The translations under genes and the position numbers were made by a program. Of a stretch of DNA of 64,000 bases, positions 27,832-37,657 are shown piece by piece (the first letter of the stretch is position 1; every line of letters begins with the position of its first letter). Source of the stretch: Leptotrichia sp. HSP-536 (GTDB lineage: Bacteria > Fusobacteriota > Fusobacteriia > Fusobacteriales > Leptotrichiaceae); contig NZ_CP165647.1 in NCBI RefSeq assembly GCF_041199985.1, positions 682,001 to 746,000 on the forward strand. The letters are read 5' to 3'. Below the pieces are notes generated by a model, which saw nothing but the letters and a program-made list of their open reading frames with translations, was not told the DNA's origin and did no database searches.

Positions 27832-29274
27832 TTAACTTTTTCGTATCCAAACAGAAATTTTTTCTGGTTCAACTTTAAACTTGGCATTTCCATCTTCATC
27901 AATTACAACATCTTCATATTCACTTCCTGTAACTTCCTGCCAAACTTCCCCAGACTTTTCCTTCCCCATTTCTATTTGAATTTCCTCTTCTTCTTCAGAA
28001 TTAGAAAGCACAGCAACACAACCTGTCCATTCATCACGTCCAGTTCTTTGAATTGCGATAACATTTGGGTTATCCAGATGATTTATTTGTTCTCCATAAG
28101 CATATACTCTACGTATTTCGAGAAGTTTATCAATTATCCATTGATGCGGACTCTTTTCTCCGCCTACACCATAGTAATCTCCATAAAATAGGCAAGGATA
28201 TCCGTCTTTAGACAATAAAATAATCGCATATGAATGTGGAATAAACCAGCTTTCAACTTGTGATTCCAAAGCGCTTCCCTTTTGAGAATCGTGATTATCC
28301 ACAAAAGTTACAGCTGCCATTGGATTTGTTGCGACAATTGTATGCTCAAAAATTTCTCTTAAATCATAATCCTGTTTCTTTTTAGAAGCGTCATACATAT
28401 TAAAGTGAAGTCCAACATCGAATAAATCTGTCTTATAACCAACATTATCTAAATATTCCTTTAATTTTTCCAAATCATTTCGCCAGTATTCTCCCACAGA
28501 ATAAAATTTTTCTCCGTGAGTTGCTCTTACTTGTGTCAAAAATTCAGCTATAAATTCATCTTTTATATGTTTTACGGCATCCATTCTGAATCCATCAATT
28601 TTTAATTCATTTACGACCCATTTTCCCCATCGGATTATTTCTTCCCGCACTTCAGGATGTGAAAAGTCAATGTCAGCATTCATTAAATAATCATAATTTC
28701 CAAGCTCAGAGTCAACTCCCTCATCCCAGTCCTTATTTTCTCCAACGATTTTATAAATTGCTATTTTACCAGTTTTGTTATCATAGTCCACGCCGTCAAA
28801 AAAATTGTGATTCCACTTGAATGCAGAATATTTATCATTTCTTCCAGGGAAAGTAAATTTTGTCCAGCCTTCTATTTCAAAAGGTTCTGATATTTCTACT
28901 GTCCTGTCTTCAGGATCGACTTCTACTGCCAAAAAATTTTCTGTTTCATCAGCTCCGCCTTTATGGTTCAGGACTGCATCCAAATATACATTTATATTGT
29001 ATTTATGAAGTTCTTCTATTGCTTCAATTAGCTCCTGTTTTGTCCCATATTTCGTTCTGACTGTACCTTTCTGGTCAAATTCTCCCAAATCCCACAAATC
29101 ATAGGCACCATATCCTACATCATTTTCAGAAGTTCCTTTATATGCTGGCGGAATCCAGACTCCGCTGACTCCAATTTCGCTCAAATGCTTAGCATCGTCC
29201 TTAAGTCTTTTCCAATGTTTTCCATCACTTGGTAAATTCCATTCAAAATATTGTATCATTACTCCATTTTCCAT
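27832..29274 (-). CDS. Cytoplasmic alpha-amylase (glycoside hydrolase 13)
   Basis: 480 residues without a signal peptide, like AmyA/AmyS-type intracellular amylases. It shows GVSGVWIPPAYKG, DAVLNHKGGADE, the nucleophile Asp in IDGFRMDAVKHI, the acid/base Glu in YSVGEYWRND and the third Asp in TFVDNHDSQKGSAL. It hydrolyses alpha-1,4-glucans and fits with the glycogen phosphorylase gene elsewhere in the window. A GGAGGAAATTTTT site precedes the ATG. Confidence 0.95.
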   Translation of the reverse strand: MENGVMIQYFEWNLPSDGKHWKRLKDDAKHLSEIGVSGVWIPPAYKGTSENDVGYGAYDLWDLGEFDQKGTVRTKYGTKQELIEAIEELHKYNINVYLDAVLNHKGGADETENFLAVEVDPEDRTVEISEPFEIEGWTKFTFPGRNDKYSAFKWNHNFFDGVDYDNKTGKIAIYKIVGENKDWDEGVDSELGNYDYLMNADIDFSHPEVREEIIRWGKWVVNELKIDGFRMDAVKHIKDEFIAEFLTQVRATHGEKFYSVGEYWRNDLEKLKEYLDNVGYKTDLFDVGLHFNMYDASKKKQDYDLREIFEHTIVATNPMAAVTFVDNHDSQKGSALESQVESWFIPHSYAIILLSKDGYPCLFYGDYYGVGGEKSPHQWIIDKLLEIRRVYAYGEQINHLDNPNVIAIQRTGRDEWTGCVAVLSNSEEEEEIQIEMGKEKSGEVWQEVTGSEYEDVVIDEDGNAKFKVEPEKISVWIRKS

Positions 29275-29320
29275 AAAAATTTCCTCCTTTTTTACAGTTT
29301 TCTTTTTCTATAACTTTTGT

Positions 29321-30067
29321 CTATTCAATTTTTATCCCTTTTTCCTTTATAAATTCAATAACTTCCCTTAAATCCTCTTCCGTATCGACTCCAATTACAT
29401 TTGATACTGTTTCAAGCACTTTTATTTTATATCCATTTTCAATAAATCTAAGCTGCTCAAGCGATTCCATTTTTTCCAAAATGCCTTCTTTCAAATTTTT
29501 CAATTCATTCAAAAATTTAGCTGTGTATCCATAAATCCCAAGATGCCTGAAATATCTAAAATTTTTATTTGCATTTCTTTCATATGGAATTACTGAACGG
29601 CTAAAATAAACGGCATTATTGTTAAAATCTGTAATTACTTTTACATGATTTGGATTTTCAATATCCTTTTGTAATTTCATTTCCTGTTTTAATGTAACAA
29701 TTTCTGATTTTTCATTACGATAATTATTTGCCAGAATGTTAATTGACTCAATGTCAATTAAAGGTTCATCCCCTTGAATATTTATTACAAAATCATAATT
29801 TTTATATTCATCCTTATTTATAACTTCTATTATTCTGGAAGTTCCATTTTCGTGATTTTCAGAAGTCATAACTACATTTCCGCCAAATTTTTTTACTACA
29901 TCAAAAATCCTTTTATCATCAGTAGCTACTACAAGTTCATCAATATCTGCATTTTTCGCCCTTTTGTAAACCCATTCAATCATTGGATGCCCTTCGATTT
30001 CTTTTAAAGGCTTTCCTTCAAATCTGCTGGAGGCATATCTTGCAGGTATTACTCCCAGTATTTTCAT
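29321..30067 (-). CDS. kdsB: 3-deoxy-manno-octulosonate cytidylyltransferase
   Basis: 248 residues, normal for KdsB. It starts with GVIPARYASSRFEGKPL and has VATDDKRIFDVV, VINIQGDEPLI, YFSRSVIPYERN, HLGIYGYTAKFL and ESLEQLRFIENGYKI. It makes CMP-Kdo for the LPS core, so the organism makes lipopolysaccharide. It is separated by 46 bp from the amylase gene on the same strand. Confidence 0.97.
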   Translation of the reverse strand: MKILGVIPARYASSRFEGKPLKEIEGHPMIEWVYKRAKNADIDELVVATDDKRIFDVVKKFGGNVVMTSENHENGTSRIIEVINKDEYKNYDFVINIQGDEPLIDIESINILANNYRNEKSEIVTLKQEMKLQKDIENPNHVKVITDFNNNAVYFSRSVIPYERNANKNFRYFRHLGIYGYTAKFLNELKNLKEGILEKMESLEQLRFIENGYKIKVLETVSNVIGVDTEEDLREVIEFIKEKGIKIE

Positions 30068-30155
30068 AAATTTTCTCCTTTACATAACTTTATGTTTAAA
30101 ACTATTTTACCACATTTTTATTTAAATTACATTATATTTTCTGATATAGTTTTAG

Positions 30156-30184
30156 TTGATTGGGGTATTTTTTTATGTTATAAT
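30156..30184 (+). promoter_or_regulatory. Promoter of dnaX-rplI-dnaB
   Basis: TTGATT at 30156-30161 and a perfect TATAAT at 30179-30184 with 17-bp spacing, 31 bp before the dnaX start codon. Confidence 0.65.
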
Positions 30185-30214
30185 ATCAGACAGCAATGAA
30201 AAAGGGTGAGAATA

Positions 30215-31789
30215 TTGAATATTACTTTATATAGAAAATATCGGCCACAAAATTTTAATGAAATTGCAGGGCAGGAATTTGTACTGCGGGCAATCAAAAA
30301 CTCTTTACGGGAAAATAAACTTTCGCACGCATATTTATTTACAGGACCACGTGGAGTTGGGAAAACCACTATTGCCAGATTGATTGCAAAGGGCGTGAAT
30401 TGTCTGAACAGTGAAGATGTTACAGATAATCCTTGTGGCGAATGTGAAAACTGTCGTGAAATTTCTCAAGGAATTTCTATGGATATGATTGAGATAGATG
30501 CAGCTTCCAATCGTGGAATTGATGAAATTCGGGAATTAAAGGAAAAAATAAATTATCAGCCTGTAAAAGGAAGAAAAAAAATATACATAATTGATGAAGT
30601 CCATATGCTTACAAAAGAAGCTTTCAATGCACTTTTAAAAACCTTGGAAGAACCGCCTTCGCACGTTATTTTTATTCTTGCGACCACAGAAATTGATAAA
30701 ATCCCTGATACAGTTATTTCACGATGCCAAAGGTACGATTTTTTACCAATTGATAAAAAAGATATAAAGAAATTGCTGCAAAATGTGGCGGAAAAGGAAA
30801 AAATCACGATTGATGAGGCAAGTCTGGATCTGATTTACAGAAAATCGGAGGGAAGTGCGAGGGACAGTTTCTCGATTTTTGAGCAGGTTGTATCAAATTT
30901 TAATAATGAAGAAATTGATATTACGAAGACTCAAAATGCTTTGGGAGTTGTACCTGATGTCATTTTGGAAGAATTTTTGAATTTAATAAAAGACGGGAAT
31001 AAGGAAAAATTAGTTGATTTTATTGATAAAATTTGGGAAGAAGGGCTTATTATTGAAACTTTTTTAAAGGATTTTTCCTATTATCTGAAAGAGCAGTTTA
31101 AGAAAAAGACGGATTTATCGGTAAATTTCCTGCTGGATACAATTAGTGCAATTTTTTTCACATTAAACGAATTTAAATATGAGGAAGATAAACGGCTGCT
31201 TGGCTATGTCCTAATTCACGAACTTTATAAAACTCAGCGAAAAAATTTAAGGCAAAACAACATTTCAGAAGAACCAGTTTTCTCAGTTAATTCAGCTTTT
31301 AGTAAATCTAATATGAATGAAATGTCAAATATGATTTATGAAAAAGTTATGAATCAGATTTCAATAAATCCAAAAATTGAGAAAGCTGCCTTTAATTCAA
31401 AAGAAAATGCTAAAATTATAGAAAAGACTGAAAATGAAAAAATTTCAAAAAATTACGATATTTCAATTTTTTCTGAAAAATGGAGAAAAATTCTAAATGA
31501 AATAAAAAAGGAAAGTGTAATGCTGGCAGCACTTGCAGTTGAAAGCTATCCTGCGAAAATCGAAAACGGGATACTTTACATAAAATTTCCAAACGACCAG
31601 AAATTTCACAGTGAACAAATTCTATTGCCAGAGAAAAAGCCAAAAGTTGAAAAAATTATTAATACACTTTGTAATACCGATGTTACAATTCAAACTCTTC
31701 TTGAAAATGAAAGTTCACAAAATCAGGAAGATAAATTTTTACAAAAGGCTATAAATTTTTTTGATGGAGAAATTTTAGAAAGAAAATAA
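30215..31789 (+). CDS. dnaX: DNA polymerase III subunit gamma/tau
   Basis: About 524 residues. The AAA+ clamp-loader core has Walker A FTGPRGVGKTTIARLIAKG, a four-Cys zinc module (CLNSEDVTDNPCGECENC), Walker B IDEVHML and the SRC motif in VISRCQRYDF. The C-terminal third is charged and less conserved, as in tau. The frame is open from a GTG at 30206, but that codon overlaps the AAAGGG site, so I prefer the TTG at 30215 (NITLYRKYRPQNF), 7 bases downstream. rplI and dnaB follow in the same direction. Confidence 0.95.
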   Translation: MNITLYRKYRPQNFNEIAGQEFVLRAIKNSLRENKLSHAYLFTGPRGVGKTTIARLIAKGVNCLNSEDVTDNPCGECENCREISQGISMDMIEIDAASNRGIDEIRELKEKINYQPVKGRKKIYIIDEVHMLTKEAFNALLKTLEEPPSHVIFILATTEIDKIPDTVISRCQRYDFLPIDKKDIKKLLQNVAEKEKITIDEASLDLIYRKSEGSARDSFSIFEQVVSNFNNEEIDITKTQNALGVVPDVILEEFLNLIKDGNKEKLVDFIDKIWEEGLIIETFLKDFSYYLKEQFKKKTDLSVNFLLDTISAIFFTLNEFKYEEDKRLLGYVLIHELYKTQRKNLRQNNISEEPVFSVNSAFSKSNMNEMSNMIYEKVMNQISINPKIEKAAFNSKENAKIIEKTENEKISKNYDISIFSEKWRKILNEIKKESVMLAALAVESYPAKIENGILYIKFPNDQKFHSEQILLPEKKPKVEKIINTLCNTDVTIQTLLENESSQNQEDKFLQKAINFFDGEILERK

Positions 31790-31834
31790 CATTAAAATAT
31801 CAAATAAACTTAATGAAAGAAAGGAATGATAGAT

Positions 31835-32287
31835 ATGAAAATTAAAGTGATTTTGAAGGAAACTATAAAAGGTGTAGGGAAAAAAGATGAAATTGTAGAA
31901 GTGAAAGATGGATATGCAAATAACTTTTTATTGAACAAAAATAAAGCCATACTTGCAACTCCTGAAAATATTAACAAATTAAAGGCAAGAAATGAAAAAA
32001 TTAAAAAAAATCACGATAAAGATGTGAAAAATGCAAATGAATTAAAGGAACAGCTGGCTTCAAAAGAAATTGTGCTAAAAGTAAAAGCTGGAGAAAATAA
32101 TAAAGTGTTTGGTTCAATTGGAGCAAAGGAAATTGTGGAAGCATTGAAAGAGCAGTTGAATATTACAATTGACAAGAAAAAAGTTTCCGCAAGTGCAAAA
32201 TTGAAGGAAATTGGAGTGCATAATGTAGAACTAAAGCTTCATTCTGAAGTAAAAGCAGTATTAAAGGTTAGAGTGGAAGCTAAATAG
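31835..32287 (+). CDS. rplI: 50S ribosomal protein L9
   Basis: 150 residues, normal for bL9: KIKVILKETIKGVGKKDEIVEVKDGYANNFLL, then a long basic linker helix and the C-terminal domain with KVFGSIGAKEIVEAL. It binds 23S rRNA at the base of L1. The frame starts at 31826, but AAGGA directly abuts that ATG, so the ATG at 31835 is the better start. rplI next to dnaB is a classic arrangement. Confidence 0.97.
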   Translation: MKIKVILKETIKGVGKKDEIVEVKDGYANNFLLNKNKAILATPENINKLKARNEKIKKNHDKDVKNANELKEQLASKEIVLKVKAGENNKVFGSIGAKEIVEALKEQLNITIDKKKVSASAKLKEIGVHNVELKLHSEVKAVLKVRVEAK

Positions 32288-32330
32288 TTTTCATAAACCT
32301 GAACTATAAAATGGAAAGAGAGAAATAAAA

Positions 32331-33770
32331 ATGGCATTGTATAATTCAGAAGATGAAGAAGACAGAGGCAGTCCCTTTAGCATAAAAGCGGAAGAAGCAT
32401 TACTTGGGTCAATTTTTATAAATCCCAATGTTATGGGGGATATTGTTGACATTATAACGGCGGAAGATTTTTATAAGAATAATTATAAGTTGATTTTTTT
32501 GGAAATGGTAAAAGCTTACAGTGGCGGAAAAATCATTGATATCCTGTTAATAATTGAGTCCTTAAAAAAGAATGAGTTAATGGATGAAGTTGGAGGCGAA
32601 GACATTATTTATGATTTGACGGAAGTAGTTCCGACCGCAGCAAATGCAGTTAATTATGCTCAAATTATAAAAGAAAAGTCAATACAGCGGCAATTAATCA
32701 CCATTGGAGAAAAAATCGTAAAAATGGCTATACGTGGTTATGAAAATGTCGATGCCATGCTTGACAAGTCTGAAAGCATGATTTTTAAAATAGCGGAATC
32801 CAAACAGAAAAAAGATATTGTCCTTTTGGCAAATTTAGTTCAAGCTAAAATTTCACATCTGGATAGCTATACAGAAAATAAAGGCAGAATAACTGGAATT
32901 TCTTCAGGATTCACCAGATTTGACAATATAACAAGCGGATTTCATGGTTCTGACTTATTAATTCTTGCGGCACGTCCAGCTATGGGGAAAACCGCTTTTG
33001 CCTTAAATTTAGCAACAAATGTGGCAAAGCAGGGAAAAAGCGTACTCGTTTACAGTCTAGAAATGGGAAATGAACAACTTTTTGACAGACTTATAGCAAG
33101 TGAGTCTAAAATACGTTTAAAATCCCTAAAAGACAGCACACTGACATCTGAAGAGCTGATAAGTATGGGAAACGGACTTGGACGGCTTTCTGAACTTCCA
33201 ATTTATATTTCAGATTCATCAAGTGTAACTATGTTGGATATAAAAGCTACGGCAAGAAGATTAAAATCTGAAGGGAAACTCGATTTTATGCTAATTGACT
33301 ACCTTCAGTTAATAAGTCCTGCAGAAAATTCAAGAAAAAGCCGTGAACAGGAAATATCTGAAATTTCGCGTTCTTTAAAGATATTGGCAAAAGAGCTTAA
33401 CATACCAATTGTAACACTTTCGCAGTTATCCCGTGGAGTAGAGCAGAGAGTGGATAAAAGACCGATTTTGTCAGATTTGCGGGAATCGGGGGCTATCGAG
33501 CAGGATGCGGATATGGTAATGTTTTTGTATCGTGAAAAATACTACAATAAGGACACTGCTACAGAAGTTGACAATGTAAATATTCCAAGTAAATATATAC
33601 AAAATTCTGAAGAAACACAAAAAGAAGATAAAAGCGAGATGGAAAAAGTTGAATTAATTATAGGAAAACATAGAAGCGGACCGACTGGAACGATAGAGTT
33701 GGGATTTAGACCAAGCTATCAGCAATTTGTAAATGTTGTGGATGACGAATTTGCACCATCGCCAGAATAA
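32331..33770 (+). CDS. dnaB: Replicative DNA helicase
   Basis: 479 residues. The N-terminal helical domain begins SIKAEEALLGSIFINPNVM. The RecA-like motor has Walker A AARPAMGKTAFALN, Walker B DFMLIDYLQLI, the SREQEISEISRSLKILAKEL segment and RESGAIEQDADMVMFLYR. It unwinds the replication fork as a hexamer. A Glu/Lys-rich insert near residues 430-445 is not unusual. Confidence 0.98.
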   Translation: MALYNSEDEEDRGSPFSIKAEEALLGSIFINPNVMGDIVDIITAEDFYKNNYKLIFLEMVKAYSGGKIIDILLIIESLKKNELMDEVGGEDIIYDLTEVVPTAANAVNYAQIIKEKSIQRQLITIGEKIVKMAIRGYENVDAMLDKSESMIFKIAESKQKKDIVLLANLVQAKISHLDSYTENKGRITGISSGFTRFDNITSGFHGSDLLILAARPAMGKTAFALNLATNVAKQGKSVLVYSLEMGNEQLFDRLIASESKIRLKSLKDSTLTSEELISMGNGLGRLSELPIYISDSSSVTMLDIKATARRLKSEGKLDFMLIDYLQLISPAENSRKSREQEISEISRSLKILAKELNIPIVTLSQLSRGVEQRVDKRPILSDLRESGAIEQDADMVMFLYREKYYNKDTATEVDNVNIPSKYIQNSEETQKEDKSEMEKVELIIGKHRSGPTGTIELGFRPSYQQFVNVVDDEFAPSPE

Positions 33771-33803
33771 AATTAATACAAACAATAAAATATTTTAAAA
33801 CTG

Positions 33804-33840
33804 AACTCAAAAATTAAGTTATTTACTCAAATTTTGAGTT
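33804..33840 (+). terminator. Terminator-like hairpin after dnaB
   Basis: AACTCAAAA (33804-33812) pairs perfectly with TTTTGAGTT (33832-33840). The tail TATTTAAACTTT is only moderately T-rich. Confidence 0.5.
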
Positions 33841-33889
33841 TATTTAAACTTTACACAAAATAAAAATATTAAGGAGAGAAAATTCAGGA

Positions 33890-35158
33890 ATGGAAACAAA
33901 AAAAAGAGTAGAATTATTGGCACCAGCTGGAAATATGGAAAAGTTAAAAACAGCTTTTCATTTTGGAGCTGATGCCTGTTTTGTTGGAGGAAGCGCCTTC
34001 AACTTGAGAGGAATGTCTTCAAACTTTAAAAATAAGGAATTAAAGGAAGCTGTGGATTATGTTCACAGTTTAGGTAAAAAAATATATGTTACACTAAATA
34101 TTTTTGCACATAATACAGAAATTGAATATATGCCAAGATTTATAAAAAAACTGGATGAATTTGGTGTAGATGCGGTAATTGTGGCTGATCTAGGAGTTTT
34201 CCAGATGGTTAGGCAACATGCTCCGAATATGAAAATTCACGTAAGTACACAGGCAAATAATACAAACTGGATGAGTGTAAAAACTTGGAAGGATATGGGA
34301 GCAAAAAGGGTTATTTTAGCTAGAGAAATGTCGTTAAAAGAAATAAAAACTATCCGTGAAAAAGTACCTGATGTGGAAATTGAGGTATTTATTCATGGAG
34401 CAATGTGTATGGCTTATTCAGGAAGATGCCTACTAAGTAATTACTTTACAAACCGTGATGCAAACCGTGGAATTTGCGCTCAAGATTGCCGTTGGAATTA
34501 TAAAGTGATTGCAGAAGGGCATGAGGAAACAGGGGCTCATGATATTGTAGAAAATGAAGAAGGAACATATATGTTTAATGCTAAAGACTTGTGTTCCATC
34601 GAATTTATTGACAAAGTGCTTGAAACTGGTGTGGATTCATTAAAAATTGAAGGAAGAATGAAAAGTATTTACTACAACTCAACTGTTGTGAAACAGTATA
34701 AGAGAGCGTTGGATAATTATTATTCTGGAAATTACGAATATAATCCAGACTGGCTAAAAGAGCTTAAAACTATTAGTCATAGACAATATTCAAACGGATT
34801 TTATTTAGGCCCGACTTCTGAGAAGGATCAGAACTATGAAACAGGTCTTTCTTACAGCCAAACTTACAGACTTGTTGCAAATGTACTTGAAAAAGTTGAC
34901 ACAAATAAATACAAAATTCAAATAAGAAATAAAGTTTACGCAACAGAAACTTTGGAGCTGGTACGTCCAATTGGAGATGCTATTAAATTCAAAGTAGAAA
35001 ACTTTTTAAATACAAAAAATGACGAATTTCAGGAATACGTAAACCCAAATACAATCGCTATTATCGAAACAGATGTGGAAATGGGCCCAATGGACTTAAT
35101 TAGAATAAAGCTGCCTGAAGGACAATCTGACAGCGACATGGATACTTCAGAATTTTAA
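33890..35158 (+). CDS. Peptidase U32 family protein (RlhA/YrrO-like)
   Basis: 422 residues. It has the U32 signature EVFIHGAMCMAYSGRCLLSNY and LLAPAGNMEKLKTAFHFGADACFVGG at the start. A cysteine cluster (GICAQDCRWNY, KDLCSIEF) is as in members needing an Fe-S cluster for tRNA or rRNA hydroxylation. Classical annotation is collagenase-like protease, but related proteins act in RNA modification. A GGAGAG site precedes the ATG. It is transcribed on its own after dnaB. Confidence 0.92.
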   Translation: METKKRVELLAPAGNMEKLKTAFHFGADACFVGGSAFNLRGMSSNFKNKELKEAVDYVHSLGKKIYVTLNIFAHNTEIEYMPRFIKKLDEFGVDAVIVADLGVFQMVRQHAPNMKIHVSTQANNTNWMSVKTWKDMGAKRVILAREMSLKEIKTIREKVPDVEIEVFIHGAMCMAYSGRCLLSNYFTNRDANRGICAQDCRWNYKVIAEGHEETGAHDIVENEEGTYMFNAKDLCSIEFIDKVLETGVDSLKIEGRMKSIYYNSTVVKQYKRALDNYYSGNYEYNPDWLKELKTISHRQYSNGFYLGPTSEKDQNYETGLSYSQTYRLVANVLEKVDTNKYKIQIRNKVYATETLELVRPIGDAIKFKVENFLNTKNDEFQEYVNPNTIAIIETDVEMGPMDLIRIKLPEGQSDSDMDTSEF

Positions 35159-35285
35159 TAAACATAAACTTTATTTTAATTATAATTTTAACAAAAAAAA
35201 AGTAAAATATTTAAAAAACTAGTATTTTTAATGCTAAATAAACCTTTTATTTACTAAAAATTATAAGAAAAAAAAGATAAAATAC

Positions 35286-35314
35286 TATACAAATTTTCAA
35301 AAATGAGTTATAAT
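35286..35314 (+). promoter_or_regulatory. Possible promoter of the two-component system
   Basis: TATAAT at 35309-35314 with TATACA at 35286-35291, 17-bp spacing. The -35 is weak. Confidence 0.35.
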
Positions 35315-35399
35315 TATCTATGAAAATAAAATAACTTTTATTTTGTTTATAAATTAAAAATTTTGATAAAATTAAAAATCAATGGAATTGGAGATAATT

Positions 35400-36080
35400 A
35401 TGAGAGAAAAAATATTAGTAATTGAAGATGACCCTAAAATTTCAAGATTACTTGAAATTGAATTAAAATTTGAAGGATTTGATGTATTTTTTGCCTATGA
35501 TGGTAAAGAAGGATTGAATATGGCTAAATACGGTTCATATGACATTATTCTTTTAGACGTGATGCTTCCGAAAATGAGCGGAATGGAAGTTTGTAAAAGA
35601 ATCAGAGAAACTTCGCAAGTGCCGATTATTATGCTGACTGCAAAAGATGAAATTAGTGATAAAGTAGTTGGATTTGACTATGGAGCTGACGATTATATGA
35701 CAAAACCGTTCTCAAATGAAGAATTGCTTGCGAGAATAAAAGCTCTTTTAAGAAGAACTAAAAAGTCTGTTGTTCACAAAGGAATTTTTGAATTTGAAGA
35801 TTTAACAATTAATTATTCAACTTATGAAGTATTCAGAGATTACGGAAAAACTTTAATCCAGCTATCAAAAAGAGAATTTGAGCTTCTTGACTTCCTAGTT
35901 TTAAACAAAGGAATTGTTTTATCAAGAGATAAAATTTTGGAAGAAGTTTGGGGATTTGACTATATCGGAAATGACAATATCCTTGACTTGTACATTAAAT
36001 ATTTGAGAGATAAAATTGATAGACCTTATGAAAGAAAATTTATTCAGACTGTAAGAGGAATCGGATTTATCTTTAAATAA
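35400..36080 (+). CDS. OmpR/PhoB-family response regulator
   Basis: About 226 residues. The receiver domain has acidic EDD near residue 10, the phosphoacceptor Asp in YDIILLDVMLPKMSGMEV at about residue 52, Thr in MLTAKDE and Lys in YMTKPFSNEELLARI. The C-terminal winged helix has LSKREFELLDFLVLNKG and FIQTVRGIGFIFK. The frame opens at 35382, but GGAG is placed for the ATG at 35400. It pairs with the histidine kinase 11 bp downstream. Confidence 0.95.
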   Translation: MREKILVIEDDPKISRLLEIELKFEGFDVFFAYDGKEGLNMAKYGSYDIILLDVMLPKMSGMEVCKRIRETSQVPIIMLTAKDEISDKVVGFDYGADDYMTKPFSNEELLARIKALLRRTKKSVVHKGIFEFEDLTINYSTYEVFRDYGKTLIQLSKREFELLDFLVLNKGIVLSRDKILEEVWGFDYIGNDNILDLYIKYLRDKIDRPYERKFIQTVRGIGFIFK

Positions 36081-36091
36081 GGGAGTAAAAA

Positions 36092-37657
36092 ATGAAAAAT
36101 TTAAAATTAGAAGATCGTATTTCAGCAAATTACGCTCTTCTATTTTTGGTATTAATATTAGTTTCTAATATTATTTTAGTTTATTCGTTAAAACGACAGT
36201 CTACTAAAGTCCTTGTACAATCTGCGGATAATAAGATGGAAGAAATAAACAGCTTTTTAGATAAAGTGGGGATTTTTTCAGACAAAACAAATGTCCTGAC
36301 ACTTGATTTTAATCCTGAAATTGTGGAAGGGAAAAAAATTATTCACGTAAAACCATTTAATCCTGGTGAAGACAATTATTTGTATGTTTTAGAAATTGAA
36401 CAAAAGAACGAATCAATAATCCCAATTAATACAATTGGAGATACTGATACGGATGAAGCGGCTATAACTAACGAAAAAATGCTGGCATTACTGAAAGATG
36501 CTAACTTAAAAAATAATGTTTCTAATGGGAAAATAATGAATATTGAAAAAAACAAATATTTTGTTTTTAAGGTTAGCCGTCAGATAAAAAATTATAAATT
36601 TAACATTTATACTTTAAAAAATGTAACTCAGGAAAACAAGATTTATAAAAGATTGGAATATCTCGTTATTTTATTTACAATAATCGGAGTCGTTATAACA
36701 GTTATTGTATCAAAATTATTAAGCAGAAGAATTTTAAGACCAATTAATAACGTTATAAAAACGGCAAAAAGTATTTCAACTGATGATTTGAGTAAAAGAA
36801 TAGAAATTCCTAAAGGAGAAGACGAATTACAAAATTTGACGCTCATTATCAATGAAATGCTTGACAGGCTTGAGACTTCATTTGAAAATCAGAAAAAATT
36901 TGTATCAGATGCTTCACATGAGCTAAGAACTCCACTTGCCATAATAAAAGGTTATGCCGAAATTATAAGAAAGCGTGGAACAACTGACATTGATATTTTT
37001 GTAGAATCAATTGATTCAATCATAAGTGAAACTGACAATATGCGTAATCTAATCCAAAAACTTTTATTCCTGGCAAAAGGAGACATTACCAAAATTAATA
37101 CAAAATTTATAGATATTGACGCAAATGAAATGGTTCATCAGATTCATTCTGATACTATAGTTTCCACCAAAACTCACACTTTCCATTTAGAAATGGGTGA
37201 AGACTACAAAATAAAAGGTGATGAAACATTACTGCAGCAGGCAATCAGAGCCTTAATAGAAAATGCTACAAAATATTCAGAACCAAATACGAATGTCTAT
37301 ATAAAATCTTTTGTAAAAGATGGATTTGGAAGAATTTCCATTCGGGATGAAGGTGTTGGAATTTCTGAAGAAGATGCTAAAAGAATTTTTGAAAGATTTT
37401 ACAGAGTTGATTTGTCAAGAACAAAAGCGACTGGTGGAACTGGACTCGGACTTGCGATAGTAAAACGAATTGTAGAACTTCATAATGGAAAAATTGAAGT
37501 CAATTCTAAAATGAATGAAGGCACAGAAATTTCAATTATATTACCAATTAGTGCAAAACCAATTGTTATTAATCAAAAAGAAAAGGAAAAAGAAAAAACA
37601 GAAAAAAAGAAAATAATCAGAAAAATGAAAAATTTAGGAAGGAAAAATAATGGCTAG
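36092..37657 (+). CDS. Membrane sensor histidine kinase
   Basis: 521 residues. Transmembrane helices at about 10-30 and 190-210 enclose an extracytoplasmic sensor region of about 160 residues with no family I recognise. HAMP follows (SRRILRPINNVIKTAKSIS). The dimerisation box is FVSDASHELRTPLAII with the phosphorylated His. The catalytic domain has N, G1 and G2 boxes (LIENATKYSEPN, IRDEGVGIS, GTGLGLAIVKRI). The tail is strongly basic (KEKEKEKTEKKK). It overlaps glmM by 8 bp, so the kinase and an amino-sugar enzyme for the envelope are translated together. Confidence 0.95.
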   Translation: MKNLKLEDRISANYALLFLVLILVSNIILVYSLKRQSTKVLVQSADNKMEEINSFLDKVGIFSDKTNVLTLDFNPEIVEGKKIIHVKPFNPGEDNYLYVLEIEQKNESIIPINTIGDTDTDEAAITNEKMLALLKDANLKNNVSNGKIMNIEKNKYFVFKVSRQIKNYKFNIYTLKNVTQENKIYKRLEYLVILFTIIGVVITVIVSKLLSRRILRPINNVIKTAKSISTDDLSKRIEIPKGEDELQNLTLIINEMLDRLETSFENQKKFVSDASHELRTPLAIIKGYAEIIRKRGTTDIDIFVESIDSIISETDNMRNLIQKLLFLAKGDITKINTKFIDIDANEMVHQIHSDTIVSTKTHTFHLEMGEDYKIKGDETLLQQAIRALIENATKYSEPNTNVYIKSFVKDGFGRISIRDEGVGISEEDAKRIFERFYRVDLSRTKATGGTGLGLAIVKRIVELHNGKIEVNSKMNEGTEISIILPISAKPIVINQKEKEKEKTEKKKIIRKMKNLGRKNNG